A DNA stretch of 64,000 nt from CAWBQO01 sp963790965 (GTDB lineage Bacteria > Bacteroidota > Rhodothermia > Rhodothermales > DASSAV01), in NCBI GenBank assembly GCA_963790965.1, contig CAWBQO010000002.1, forward strand, positions 1 to 64,000. The letters run 5' to 3'. A program made the translations under genes and the position numbers. Shown one piece after another: positions 37,087-45,580 of the stretch (its first letter is position 1; every line of letters starts with the position of its first letter). The notes beneath the pieces are model-generated. The model worked only from the letters and a program-made list of their open reading frames with translations, ran no database searches and was not told where the DNA came from.

Positions 37087-38361
37087 CTAGTATTCAATGC
37101 GGGTGATCTCTTCGACAGGCCATTCGCTGAGGATCTCAACGCCGTTCTCTCGGACGACAACCATCTCTTCGACGCGGACCCCCTGACGATCGGCTGGTTG
37201 CATTGTCTCAACGGCCATTGTCATGCCTTCCTCAATTTCGATAGGGTGTTCAGGTGAGAGACCACGCCAGATGAGTGGTTCCTCGTAAAGTTGGAGACCA
37301 AGCCCGTGCGCCCAATGATTAGTAGTCATTTGCCAGAATTCGTCGGCATCATACCACTCCATGTGTTCACCCTCTTCGTCTGGGAATCCTTGAGAGATCT
37401 CATCCGTAGTCGCTCCGGGTTCAATCCGTTCGAGAACGTTATAGAGATCATTCCGAGCGGTCTCGTATGCATCCTTTTGGGCTTGGGTGGGTTCGCCGAT
37501 ACTAAATGTGCGATAGTAGCACGAGCGGTAGCCGAGGTAGCCGATGTTGTAGAAGTCAGCGTAGACCAGATCACCGGGTCGGATCATCCGGTCGGTCGTG
37601 TTCGCCTGGTGTTTCGGCCACGTGTTCGGCCCCGATGTAAGGTAACCGCCCTGCACCATCGCGCCGTGTCGCCAGAGTTCACGCGTCGCCTCGCCCCACA
37701 CCTCTGACTCGCGCATGCCGGGCTTGGCTCCGTCTTTGATGGCCTGGAAGCCGGCCTCACAAATCGCTGCGACCATCCGAAGACATTCAATTTCGTCACG
37801 GGTTTTGATCTTACGAGCATCGTGCATCAGATCAATGCACTCGGTCGTTTGGATCTCGATATCATTCTTCCCGAAGGCATTGATCAGGCCCTGATTTCCG
37901 ACATCAAGTCCTAGGGGTTCTTTTCCGACGCCGTACTCTACCATAGCCTCAGTGACAATATCAGCCATCTTCTGTTTCAACCAACTCCGAGCAGAATCAC
38001 GTCCACTGGCGCGTGGTACATTGCCGAGTCCAGGTACGGCATATCGGATGTCGGTGAGCCATGGACAATTGAACCGCTGATTACTTGCATGGTCTGCTGT
38101 GTCCCAGTGGACAATGTCCCCGTTCTCCGTGAGTAAGGTGTAATGATCCGCGCCTGACCCACCAGTCATCGCGAGTCCTGTGACATACCTGATGTTCGGA
38201 TCAGAAACGAGCAATAGGCTCCCAAGATCAGAATCTTGTAGTCGCGAGAGAATCTTCTCATAACGCTCCTCCCGGAGGCGTTTCACATTGATTCGTTCCT
38301 CCCAATCGACAGCCTGCATGCCGCGTGTTCCTTCCATGAAGGATCTCTGATAGAAACTCAT
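37087..38361 (-). CDS. M24 family (pita-bread) hydrolase with altered metal site
   Basis: 424 residues. N-terminal creatinase-like domain (about 20-175) with SLLLVSDPNIRYVTGLAMTG, then the pita-bread fold. Of the five usual metal ligands, Asp269 (LVYADF), His352 (AHGLGL), Glu385 (MAVETM) and Glu398 or 399 (VRVEEM) are present. The second aspartate, normally in GYxxDxxRTF, is Cys281 (GYRSCYYRTF). M24 members include aminopeptidases P, creatinase, ectoine hydrolase DoeA and DMSP lyase DddP; a site like this argues against ordinary dimetal peptidase action. It is divergent from the EthD gene and close to catabolic genes, so a small-molecule substrate is more likely. Confidence 0.8.
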   Translation of the reverse strand: MSFYQRSFMEGTRGMQAVDWEERINVKRLREERYEKILSRLQDSDLGSLLLVSDPNIRYVTGLAMTGGSGADHYTLLTENGDIVHWDTADHASNQRFNCPWLTDIRYAVPGLGNVPRASGRDSARSWLKQKMADIVTEAMVEYGVGKEPLGLDVGNQGLINAFGKNDIEIQTTECIDLMHDARKIKTRDEIECLRMVAAICEAGFQAIKDGAKPGMRESEVWGEATRELWRHGAMVQGGYLTSGPNTWPKHQANTTDRMIRPGDLVYADFYNIGYLGYRSCYYRTFSIGEPTQAQKDAYETARNDLYNVLERIEPGATTDEISQGFPDEEGEHMEWYDADEFWQMTTNHWAHGLGLQLYEEPLIWRGLSPEHPIEIEEGMTMAVETMQPADRQGVRVEEMVVVRENGVEILSEWPVEEITRIEY

Positions 38362-38541
38362 ACATGATTAAAGAGTGTGAACACCCATAAATTACCACTG
38401 GTACCGGCGGTTCGCTCATAGAGTCGCTAACTTTTCTATCAGGCTGTTCAGCAAGTCAGCACCTATTCAGTCTATTTGAACTCTCAAATATTATTAAGAC
38501 CTTAGTTTTATTACTTCGTAGGACTCTACAGTATTTGTCAT

Positions 38542-39276
38542 ATGTTCAAGCACGTTGCACTGTTAGTGCGACAGAGAGGGATGACTCATAACGAGTTCAT
38601 CGACCACTGGCAAGATACTCATACTCCTATTGCACGAGAGATAGAGGGCGTCGTTCGATACCAGCAGGTCCTTCCCACCGAACCAGACCATGCCGAGTTC
38701 GACGGGCTTGCAGAGCTCTACTTCGAGACGCTTGATGACCTCCATGAAGCATTAGGTTCAGAGGGCTCTCGGGACTACGATCCGACAAAGGAGGTCGCTG
38801 CAGAGGCTCGTCGGGATGTAGACAATTTTCTTGATGTCGAACAACGTCCCCGCCTCATTGGTGAGGAACGTGTTGTCAAAGATACTGTCAATGGTGATAC
38901 TGACGGGCTCTACAAGCACTCTGCCTTCTTAGTTCGTAAAGAAGGAATGACGCATGAGGAGTTCCTCGATCATTGGCAGAATACTCATACCCCCATTGCC
39001 AAGGAAATTGAGGGTGTAGTCCGATACTGCCAAGTTGTACCGACCAATCCCGAATATGCAGAATTCGATGGTATCGCAGAGCTATATTTCGAGGATTTGG
39101 ATAAACTCTATGATGCACTTGGCTCGGAGGGTTCGCGAGACTACGAAGCAAAGGGCGGTAAAGGAGAAGAAGCTCGAGAAGACGTAGATAATTTCCTTGC
39201 GATTAAGGATCGACCGCGGTTTATTGGCCGTGAACAGCTCGTCAAAAACGGAATCGAGAACGTCATTGGTTATTGA
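38542..39276 (+). CDS. Tandem EthD-domain protein
   Basis: 244 residues made of two similar halves of about 118 residues. Each has MFKHVALLVRQRGMT/YKHSAFLVRKEGMT, HNEFIDHWQDTHTPIA or HEEFLDHWQNTHTPIA, EIEGVVRYxQVxPT, an LYFExLD segment and LGSEGSRDY. This is the dimeric alpha/beta-barrel (EthD) fold duplicated in one chain. EthD proteins accompany degradation of ethers and polyketide-like compounds; catalytic roles are known for some relatives. An AT-rich promoter region with TTTTATTACTT lies at 38,507-38,517. It lies 180 bases from, and divergent to, the M24 gene. Confidence 0.82.
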   Translation: MFKHVALLVRQRGMTHNEFIDHWQDTHTPIAREIEGVVRYQQVLPTEPDHAEFDGLAELYFETLDDLHEALGSEGSRDYDPTKEVAAEARRDVDNFLDVEQRPRLIGEERVVKDTVNGDTDGLYKHSAFLVRKEGMTHEEFLDHWQNTHTPIAKEIEGVVRYCQVVPTNPEYAEFDGIAELYFEDLDKLYDALGSEGSRDYEAKGGKGEEAREDVDNFLAIKDRPRFIGREQLVKNGIENVIGY

Positions 39277-39374
39277 GAAGTGAGCCCCAGAGTACGACTC
39301 AGGAGTTAAGTTTCCAATAGATGGTGCCCGTAAAGTACTGAAAATTAGTCAGAAGCGGCCATCAGAGTGGAGAA

Positions 39375-40346
39375 TTAGACTGATTTTAGTCCTTGCTCTT
39401 GGCGTAGGGTATTGATATAGTCTCTAAAACCAGATTGAAGATCATACTCTGGTTCATAACCCAGATCTTCTTTCGCCTTGGTCATATCGAGCCGTTGTGT
39501 CCAGGGAAGTTCCCCTTCATTACTGACTTGAATATCAGCATCCGGTAAAATCTTCTCAACGGTCTCTGCAGCTTTTCGAACAGTAGCTAGTTCACCACGA
39601 ACATTGTAGATCCGTTGAGTCAGATCGGAGTCAGGCGTCACTGCAGCTCGATAGAAGCCCTGTGCGATGTCTGCCACATGTTGCCAATTGATTTCTTGGT
39701 CGCCATAATCCACGGAGAACGACTCACCGAGTGCTGGCTTTTCAACGATGTTCGCAAGGAAAGCCGATCCCCCAGTTTTTCGATAGGGTCCATATGCCAC
39801 GGTGGGTCGAATTGCAACATGAGAGATACCAAATTCCTCCCGATATACGCGTGCTTGGTGTTCGTTGTACTCCTTACTCGCCCCATAGAGGGTGTCGGGA
39901 TAGACAAGATCATCCTCGGTAACCCACCAATCGTTACAGCTGGCATAATTTGAGGGAGGTGCATACACCGCTGCCGATGAAGCCCATGCAACCCGTTTAA
40001 CTTGATCATTGAGGGTTCGTGCCGCTTCAAAGACATTATTGGTCCCTTCAACGTTCACCTGTAGAGCAGATCGTGGGTTGCTCCGAGCGGTGTTGGTTAG
40101 CAGCGCTGCCAAATGGACAATGTGCGTAGCACCAGTTTCTTTGACGGCTCGAATGACATCAGACGAATCACTCACATCACCATGGCGAACTTCGATATCT
40201 GAGGAAACATTAAGCTTCTCTAGGATATCTGTATCAGTCGAGAGATCGTACGCAACAACATCAGCACCCTCTTCGACAAATCTCTTAGCAGTGTATGAGC
40301 CAATGAATCCGGTCCCTCCAGTGATGAGTACAGTAGCGTTCTCCAT
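39375..40346 (-). CDS. NAD-dependent epimerase/dehydratase (extended SDR)
   Basis: 323 residues from the ATG of MENATVLITGGTGFIGSYTA; four more residues are possible. GGTGFIG is the NAD-binding Rossmann motif, HGDVSD binds the adenine, HLAALLT is the typical strand, and the catalytic pair is Tyr and Lys in YGASK, with RPTVAYGPYRKTGG in the substrate region. The enzyme oxidises, reduces or epimerises a sugar-like or hydroxylated substrate. It is convergent with the EthD gene and is followed on the same strand by the TPP enzyme, in the same cluster. Confidence 0.85.
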   Translation of the reverse strand: MENATVLITGGTGFIGSYTAKRFVEEGADVVAYDLSTDTDILEKLNVSSDIEVRHGDVSDSSDVIRAVKETGATHIVHLAALLTNTARSNPRSALQVNVEGTNNVFEAARTLNDQVKRVAWASSAAVYAPPSNYASCNDWWVTEDDLVYPDTLYGASKEYNEHQARVYREEFGISHVAIRPTVAYGPYRKTGGSAFLANIVEKPALGESFSVDYGDQEINWQHVADIAQGFYRAAVTPDSDLTQRIYNVRGELATVRKAAETVEKILPDADIQVSNEGELPWTQRLDMTKAKEDLGYEPEYDLQSGFRDYINTLRQEQGLKSV

Positions 40347-40406
40347 CGTCGAGTACACTTTCGGATGAATTCAAGAAAAGTATTGTGCTAAAACGAGATC
40401 TGTTGG

Positions 40407-42095
40407 CTACTCATGGAGTCCACCGACTTTACTATAGAACGATGACTGTAGTGTCTCAGCCATATTCGTCTCACGGTCAATGCGTACATCTACAACTGTG
40501 GGAATATCTGTTGCTTTTGCTTGAGCGAGCTCGTCACTGATCGAATCTGGATCGGTGACGCGTATTCCATTTGCTCCAAAACCTTTGGCGATTTTAACCA
40601 AATCTGTATCGTGGAACTCGACGCCGGGGATATTATTATCCATCTGACGCACCATACCCAACGAAGTGTCATTGAGCACAACGAAAGTGGGTGCAACCCC
40701 ATACTCAACAGCAGTTTCGATACAGGTCATCGTCATTGTGAAACCACCATCACCAGCAACAGCGATAACATCTTTTTCGGTCGTAATGGCCGCTGAGACT
40801 GCAGCCGGACCTGCCCACCCCATCCCACCCACACCACCGGATCCAAAGTATGTTCGAATAGCAGGAGTTTGTAAATAATTCAGTAGCCAGAATCGGTTGT
40901 TGCCTGAGTCAGCTGTAATGATAGTGTCCTCGTCCACAAGGCGACTGATCTCTTTGACAGCGCGTTGTGGGAGAATAGGGACTGCATCAGACATGCAGTC
41001 GGGAGTCGTGAAGTCCTCACGGGCAGCGGCCGCACGATCAAGTGCCCAATCGTTTGAGCCGGATTCTTCGACTGCAAGAGCAGTTAGTGTCTCAGTTGCG
41101 TCACCAATGAGACCTATATCAGCTGGATAGACCCAACCAGCATTCCGAGTGTCAATATCGGCATGAATTATTGTCTGGTCACCAGGACGAATGAAGGACG
41201 CTTCCTGCCAATTCGTATCCATTGGGTTCATTCGGCACCCAACGATAAGCAGAACATCTGCTTCACTCACTGCCCGGTTCGCTCCCTCGTGACCAAATGA
41301 CCCGATCACGCCTGCAGCGCGTTCATTGGTTTCGGGAAAAGTCGACTTTCCAAGATAGGAAGTAGTCACGACAGCGTCATAAGTTTCGGCGACTGCTTGT
41401 AGTTCACTGTAGCATTGAGACGCATGAACACCATTCCCGGCAATAATGACTGGCCGTGAAGCATTTGCAAGAGCCTCCGCTGCAGCCTCTACCTCCTGGG
41501 TTGTCGGTGAGGTCTTCCAGTTTTTTGTCTGTTTTTCTGGTGTCCAAATCGGGGGCACTGTTGGCTTAGGTACTTCATCAGTGATTGCATCACCATCAAG
41601 GATAACAGCAGTTGGCCCCGGACGGCTCGCTGTGGCGTGCTTAAAGGCTAGTTGGACACTCCGCAAAGTCTCATTCGCCGACCGAGGGAACCACCACTCC
41701 TTGGTGATGCTATCCAGTATCTTTGGGAGTGAAAGTCCTCCATAATCACCTCGGGCTTGCTGATAAGGTGCGAGAGTTGAGTAATCACCACGCTCTGAGG
41801 CTTCTGTAAGTACAACCATCGGTGATGAGCCAAGACGAGCTTCCATCTGACCGATAGCACCAAGACTGCCAATCCAAGGTCCCTGTCCGGTGAGAATTCC
41901 TGGAGATTGATGGTATCGACCATACATCTCTGCCATCACGCTCGCTTCACGCTCATCCCGCGGTCGAACGATCTCGATGTCTGATTCTGCAAGTGATTCA
42001 AACAATTCGATGGCCCGACCACCAGGGTACCCAAAGAGATAACTAACATCCAGGTCTTCGAGCACATTGACAATTTCCGTAACACAGTTAGTCAT
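40407..42095 (-). CDS. Thiamine pyrophosphate enzyme, acetolactate-synthase-like
   Basis: 562 residues from the ATG of MTNCVTEIVNVLEDLDVSYL. It has the three POX/ALS domains: N-terminal Pyr domain with the catalytic glutamate in RDEREASVMAEMYGR; a central domain with PVIIAGNGVHASQCY; and the C-terminal PP domain with AVAGDGGFTMTMTCIETAVE ending in the VVLNDTSLGM Mg/TPP region. Such enzymes decarboxylate 2-oxo acids or join their aldehyde units; the substrate here is unknown. It lies with an SDR, an EthD protein, a symporter and an IclR regulator, so catabolic decarboxylation is more likely than branched-chain biosynthesis. Operator-like palindromes lie upstream. Confidence 0.85.
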   Translation of the reverse strand: MTNCVTEIVNVLEDLDVSYLFGYPGGRAIELFESLAESDIEIVRPRDEREASVMAEMYGRYHQSPGILTGQGPWIGSLGAIGQMEARLGSSPMVVLTEASERGDYSTLAPYQQARGDYGGLSLPKILDSITKEWWFPRSANETLRSVQLAFKHATASRPGPTAVILDGDAITDEVPKPTVPPIWTPEKQTKNWKTSPTTQEVEAAAEALANASRPVIIAGNGVHASQCYSELQAVAETYDAVVTTSYLGKSTFPETNERAAGVIGSFGHEGANRAVSEADVLLIVGCRMNPMDTNWQEASFIRPGDQTIIHADIDTRNAGWVYPADIGLIGDATETLTALAVEESGSNDWALDRAAAAREDFTTPDCMSDAVPILPQRAVKEISRLVDEDTIITADSGNNRFWLLNYLQTPAIRTYFGSGGVGGMGWAGPAAVSAAITTEKDVIAVAGDGGFTMTMTCIETAVEYGVAPTFVVLNDTSLGMVRQMDNNIPGVEFHDTDLVKIAKGFGANGIRVTDPDSISDELAQAKATDIPTVVDVRIDRETNMAETLQSSFYSKVGGLHE

Positions 42096-42264
42096 ATTTC
42101 TTGATCTTGAGGACATTACTTTGAGTTGATGAAAACGATTCATCTGCAACCATGAATCGATTCTAAGTCCTCTAGCTCTTATGTCTATTATTGATCCTAC
42201 TTTGGTTTATCGGTGAAATCGTCAATAATTCACCCCTAGGAGAGATTGCGGCTATTTAGTCAAT

Positions 42265-42281
42265 ATCCGAATAACTCGGAT
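42265..42281. promoter_or_regulatory. Operator-like palindrome, copy 1
   Basis: ATCCGAATAACTCGGAT: half-sites ATCCGA...TCGGAT around an AT centre. It shares the ATCCGAAT/ATTCGGAT pattern with copies 2 and 3, with one central mismatch. Upstream of the TPP enzyme gene. The probable binder is the IclR protein of this cluster. Confidence 0.65.
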
Positions 42282-42537
42282 CAGAGCTATTGACCTTGGC
42301 TTTATTTGGGAGATCACACCGTCAAAAAATCCTTAGCAAGAAGAGACTGGAGCACTTGATAGCAGGACCAAAAGCATCTCAGGCCCCTTCTTCTCACTTG
42401 AAATTGAGTCACCCATTAATAGATAAATCCAGAAATCAGTGATCTTATTCATTGACCGGGAGTATTTTCAGCATATTTTACTCAATGTAATAGAGTCAGA
42501 TTAGGTAGAATTCGGTATTAACACCATTGGTCAGCCA

Positions 42538-42554
42538 ATCCGAATAATTCGGAT
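42538..42554. promoter_or_regulatory. Operator-like palindrome, copy 2 (perfect)
   Basis: ATCCGAATAATTCGGAT is a perfect 8-1-8 inverted repeat. It is the consensus-like copy of the three around iclR and the TPP gene. Confidence 0.7.
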
Positions 42555-42709
42555 GATAATTGCTAGGTATATTGGTCTTCGTTACATATCTATACGTGTA
42601 ACGGGACGTGATACGTTAACAATCGAGGAGCAAAAGGCGGCGATAAAGTAAACTTTGGAATCACAAATGAAATAAGTCTAGTTGACTTCCGAATCCGAAT
42701 ATATGGGAC

Positions 42710-43473
42710 TCAAGAGAAATTTAAATTGATCTCAATTTCATTGGTCGCTCCGAGGAGTAAATTAGGGAATTGGTCCCTGAGGAGATCACCCTTTACTCGA
42801 TTTGATGGGCCGGAAATGCTGATGGCACCAATAGCGGTACCATTGGTATCCGTAATGGGGACTCCAACTCCATTAAGTCGTTGAACAGATTCCTCAAGAT
42901 TGAACGCATACCCCGTTCGGCGATTTGGTCCAGTTCTTCGAACAGCTGCTCCTGATCGATGATTGTTTCTCCGGTTTGGGGAGGGAGACCATACTTTCTA
43001 ACAATCTCACTCACACGTTCTCGCGAAAAAGTTGAGAGAATTGCCTTACCGGCGGCGAGCTGATGGAGATAGCCGAACTGCCCCTCCCGTGCATTGGTCT
43101 GAACAGAGTGACGACCGGATGCACCGTAGAGATGGATACTCCGACCGTGTTCCTCGGTCACACACCAGACCTTTTCATTTGTTTCCTTAGCTAACTCGTC
43201 TACCTTTGGTACTGCAACATGATAGAGGTCGCATTGTCGCCGAGAATGCAAGCCAAAATCCAGCATTCGAAGCCCAATCCGATATCGTCCATTGTCAACC
43301 GTTACGAGATCAAGATCCTCTAAGGTGTGTAGGTGACGGTGGATAGTGCTCCGAGAGGGATCTAGCGCTCCAGCTAATTCAGCTAGCGTGACTTCATCGC
43401 GCTTCTTGATCTCAGTGAGAATTTTGTTTGCGGTTTCGACTGTCTTTACAGGTCGGGACGGAGTGGTTGGCAT
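42710..43473 (-). CDS. IclR family transcriptional regulator, frameshifted
   Basis: From the ATG of MPTTPSRPVKTVETANKILT; an earlier ATG at 43,500 would add nine residues. The N-terminal winged helix (VTLAELAGALDPSRSTIHRH) is followed by the IclR effector domain with QLAAGKAILSTFSRERVSEI and LPPQTGETIIDQEQL. Near 42,918 one base is missing: the other frame reads GYAFNLEESVQRLNGVGVPI and ends at the TGA 42,710-42,712, restoring the usual 250-residue length. IclR proteins bind small aromatic or organic acid ligands and often control adjacent catabolic genes. It is divergent from the transporter genes, with an operator-like palindrome at 43,506. Confidence 0.8.
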
Positions 43474-43505
43474 ATATTGACAGTCATTTTGCTTCTTCAT
43501 AAGCT

Positions 43506-43522
43506 GTTCGAATTATTCGGAT
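43506..43522. promoter_or_regulatory. Operator-like palindrome, copy 3
   Basis: GTTCGAATTATTCGGAT matches the complement of the perfect copy at 15 of 17 positions. It lies between the divergent iclR and transporter genes, 33 bases before the preferred iclR start, a good place for autoregulation. Confidence 0.65.
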
Positions 43523-43795
43523 AGATTTCAAGGGCTCTAAGTAATATGTGCTGATTATTGAATGTGGAATGCGGATACATGAAAGACAGGATTCATATAG
43601 ACGTTTACAAGGTCAATTACTGCTGTCAGAGCTTCTAAGAGAGAACTAATCAACTATAACGACAAAAGATTTAAGAATACTCTTGATATTGTAGTAATGT
43701 ATGTTATTCGATAGAGCATGCCACGGTGATAGCAATAAGTCAGATGTTATAACTGAAGAGTATTTATTGCGACTCCTTCTGGAGGTACTTCCCAA

Positions 43796-43954
43796 ATGAG
43801 CTATCTCTTCGGATTTCCAACACCAGTTGTTGAAGTGCTCTTAGTCATGTTATGTATTATCCTCTCTTCAGCGATCTACTTCGGACTTCAATTCGAGCCG
43901 GTAGAAACGATTGAAGAAGAAACGATAACAGCAGGTACGGAGGCATCCGAATGA
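43796..43954 (+). CDS. Small single-helix membrane protein before the symporter
   Basis: 52 residues from ATG 43,796: MSYLFGFPTPVVEVLLVMLC onward, one membrane helix, then an acidic tail EPVETIEEETITAGTEASE. The strong Shine-Dalgarno-like GGAGGT at 43,781-43,786 is well placed. The TGA 43,952-43,954 overlaps the symporter start as ATGA. Small helices of this kind precede several SSS transporters and may be an auxiliary subunit. Confidence 0.65.
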   Translation: MSYLFGFPTPVVEVLLVMLCIILSSAIYFGLQFEPVETIEEETITAGTEASE

Positions 43955-45540
43955 CACTAGCCTTAGCACTATATCCGTTACAAGCATGGGGAGAAAATAT
44001 AGGAGTTCATTATTCATCACCGATCGCAATTATCTTCATCATCGTATTTTCAGTCTTAATGATCGGTATCGGTATTTACGCCGGGAGGCGTCAATCAAAT
44101 GAAGAGGACTATTTTGCAGCAGGACGGAGTGGAGGTATAATCGTTGTTTCATTAGCGATCTTTGCTTCTATTCAAAGCGGATGGGGGATGGTTGGGGTGA
44201 CTGGTACTGGGTATGAAATTGGCGTAGAATATCTTCTAATAACAGGGACTCTCGTCCCATTAGGATTTGTCATATCATACTGGCTACTTGGGCGAAAGAT
44301 GCGGATATTAGGAGAAACGCATGACGCGATTACGGTCCCAGATGCAATGTTCTATCAATTTAACGATGAGCGTGTTCGGCTACTGGGATCGATATCGGTC
44401 TTATTGGGTTGTATAGGATATCTAGCAGCCCAGTATGCAGCCTTAGGAATTATTGGGTCACTCATTCTCCCAGTGAATTTCCTTGAAGCACTCCTCTTAG
44501 GACTAATCGTTGTGGGATTTTATACAGTCATTGGAGGGATGCTTGCAGCCATCTGGTCTGACGCCGTTCAAGGAATAGTAATGATCATTGGTGCGTTGCT
44601 CACTGCTTTCTTCCTTATTACAAATTATCCAGGTGGTACAAGTGGGATGATATCAGATATTATGGCACACAATCCAGGGTATTTCAATTTCTCATTACTA
44701 GGGATGAATGGCACCGCCGCGATAGGACTGCTGCTCTCGGTCGTCATCATCAATCTCACAGTAGCTGGGCAGCCACATGCGATAACGAAATTCTATATGA
44801 TTAGGGATGTCTCGCTCCTACGTTGGGGGCCACTTCTCACCGCTGTAGGCTATGCAGTGACTGCGTTGTACTGGGTCGCTGCTCCCTTCGCTCGAGCTGC
44901 AGTTACTGCGGGACATGTTCCGAACCCAGGTACCCCTGACGCTGCCCTCCCACTCGCTGTTATTGAATATTCTCCAGATGTAGTCGTTGCGTTTGTTCTG
45001 ACAGCAGTAATCGCCGCAATTATGTCCACAAGTAATTCATTCTTGAATATGGGCGCTTCGGCCGTCGTCCACGATTACTTCATTAAATACTCAGACAAGG
45101 AACTGTCTGACAAGGAAGAAGTTCGGTATGCACGTCTCACTACATTCGGCATTCTTGTAGTTGCGTTCATTCTAGTCTGCCTAGTTTCCCAGGTCTCATA
45201 TTTGTATAGGAGCTGCTGGTTGGGCGATTTTCGCAGCGGTCATTTTTCCCTGCGTTGCGATTGCATACAATTGGAAAGGGGCTACCACGGAAGGCGCACT
45301 TGCCGGTGGCAGTGTCGGCCTTATCCTCGCTATAGCTTGGGCATATGCTGCTAAGTATCTTGGAGTAAGTCTGCCATATGGTATTCTTGGAGGACAAGCG
45401 GCGATGGTCATCGGTTATGTCGTCTTCATCATTGTTTCGCTCGGCACTTCCACGAGCGCATATGACGAACTCAGTGAGGAGATGCAGCAGATTATGGATC
45501 TTGGGAGAGTCAGAGGAGGTCATGTGGATAATCTTACCAT
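43951..45540 (+). CDS. Sodium:solute symporter (SSS family), frameshifted and cut at the junction
   Basis: The first 410 residues in one frame hold about ten membrane helices: the SSS start YSSPIAIIFIIVFSVLMIGI, ARRSGG-like AGRSGGIIVVSLAIFAS, GGMLAAIWSDAVQGIVM (the family DxxQ signature region) and AAIMSTSNSFLNMGASAVVHDY, which holds sodium-site residues. Near 45,205 one base is missing; the next frame gives IGAAGWAIFAAVIFPCVAIA, and later AMVIGYVVFIIVSLGTSTSA and DELSEEMQQIMDLGRVRG. The last certain archaeal residues are near 45,540. The small protein before it is translationally coupled. The substrate is probably a carboxylate or other organic metabolite of this cluster. Confidence 0.85.
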
Positions 45541-45580
45541 CACTACTGACGGTGGTAGTGAACCAGGTTCGGCAGCAACC
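45540..45580. other. Archaeal-bacterial junction
   Basis: Haloarchaeal codon use and the symporter end on the left; GC-rich bacterial coding begins on the right. A small palindrome GAACCAGGTTC lies at 45,560-45,570. The exact base cannot be fixed. Confidence 0.6.

Larger units (their letters stand above)
42096..42709. other. Regulatory intergenic region between the TPP gene and iclR
   Basis: About 610 AT-rich bases, no gene. Two palindromes of one family are at 42,265-42,281 and 42,538-42,554. They probably belong to the control region of the TPP gene, 170 and 440 bases before its start. Confidence 0.5.
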
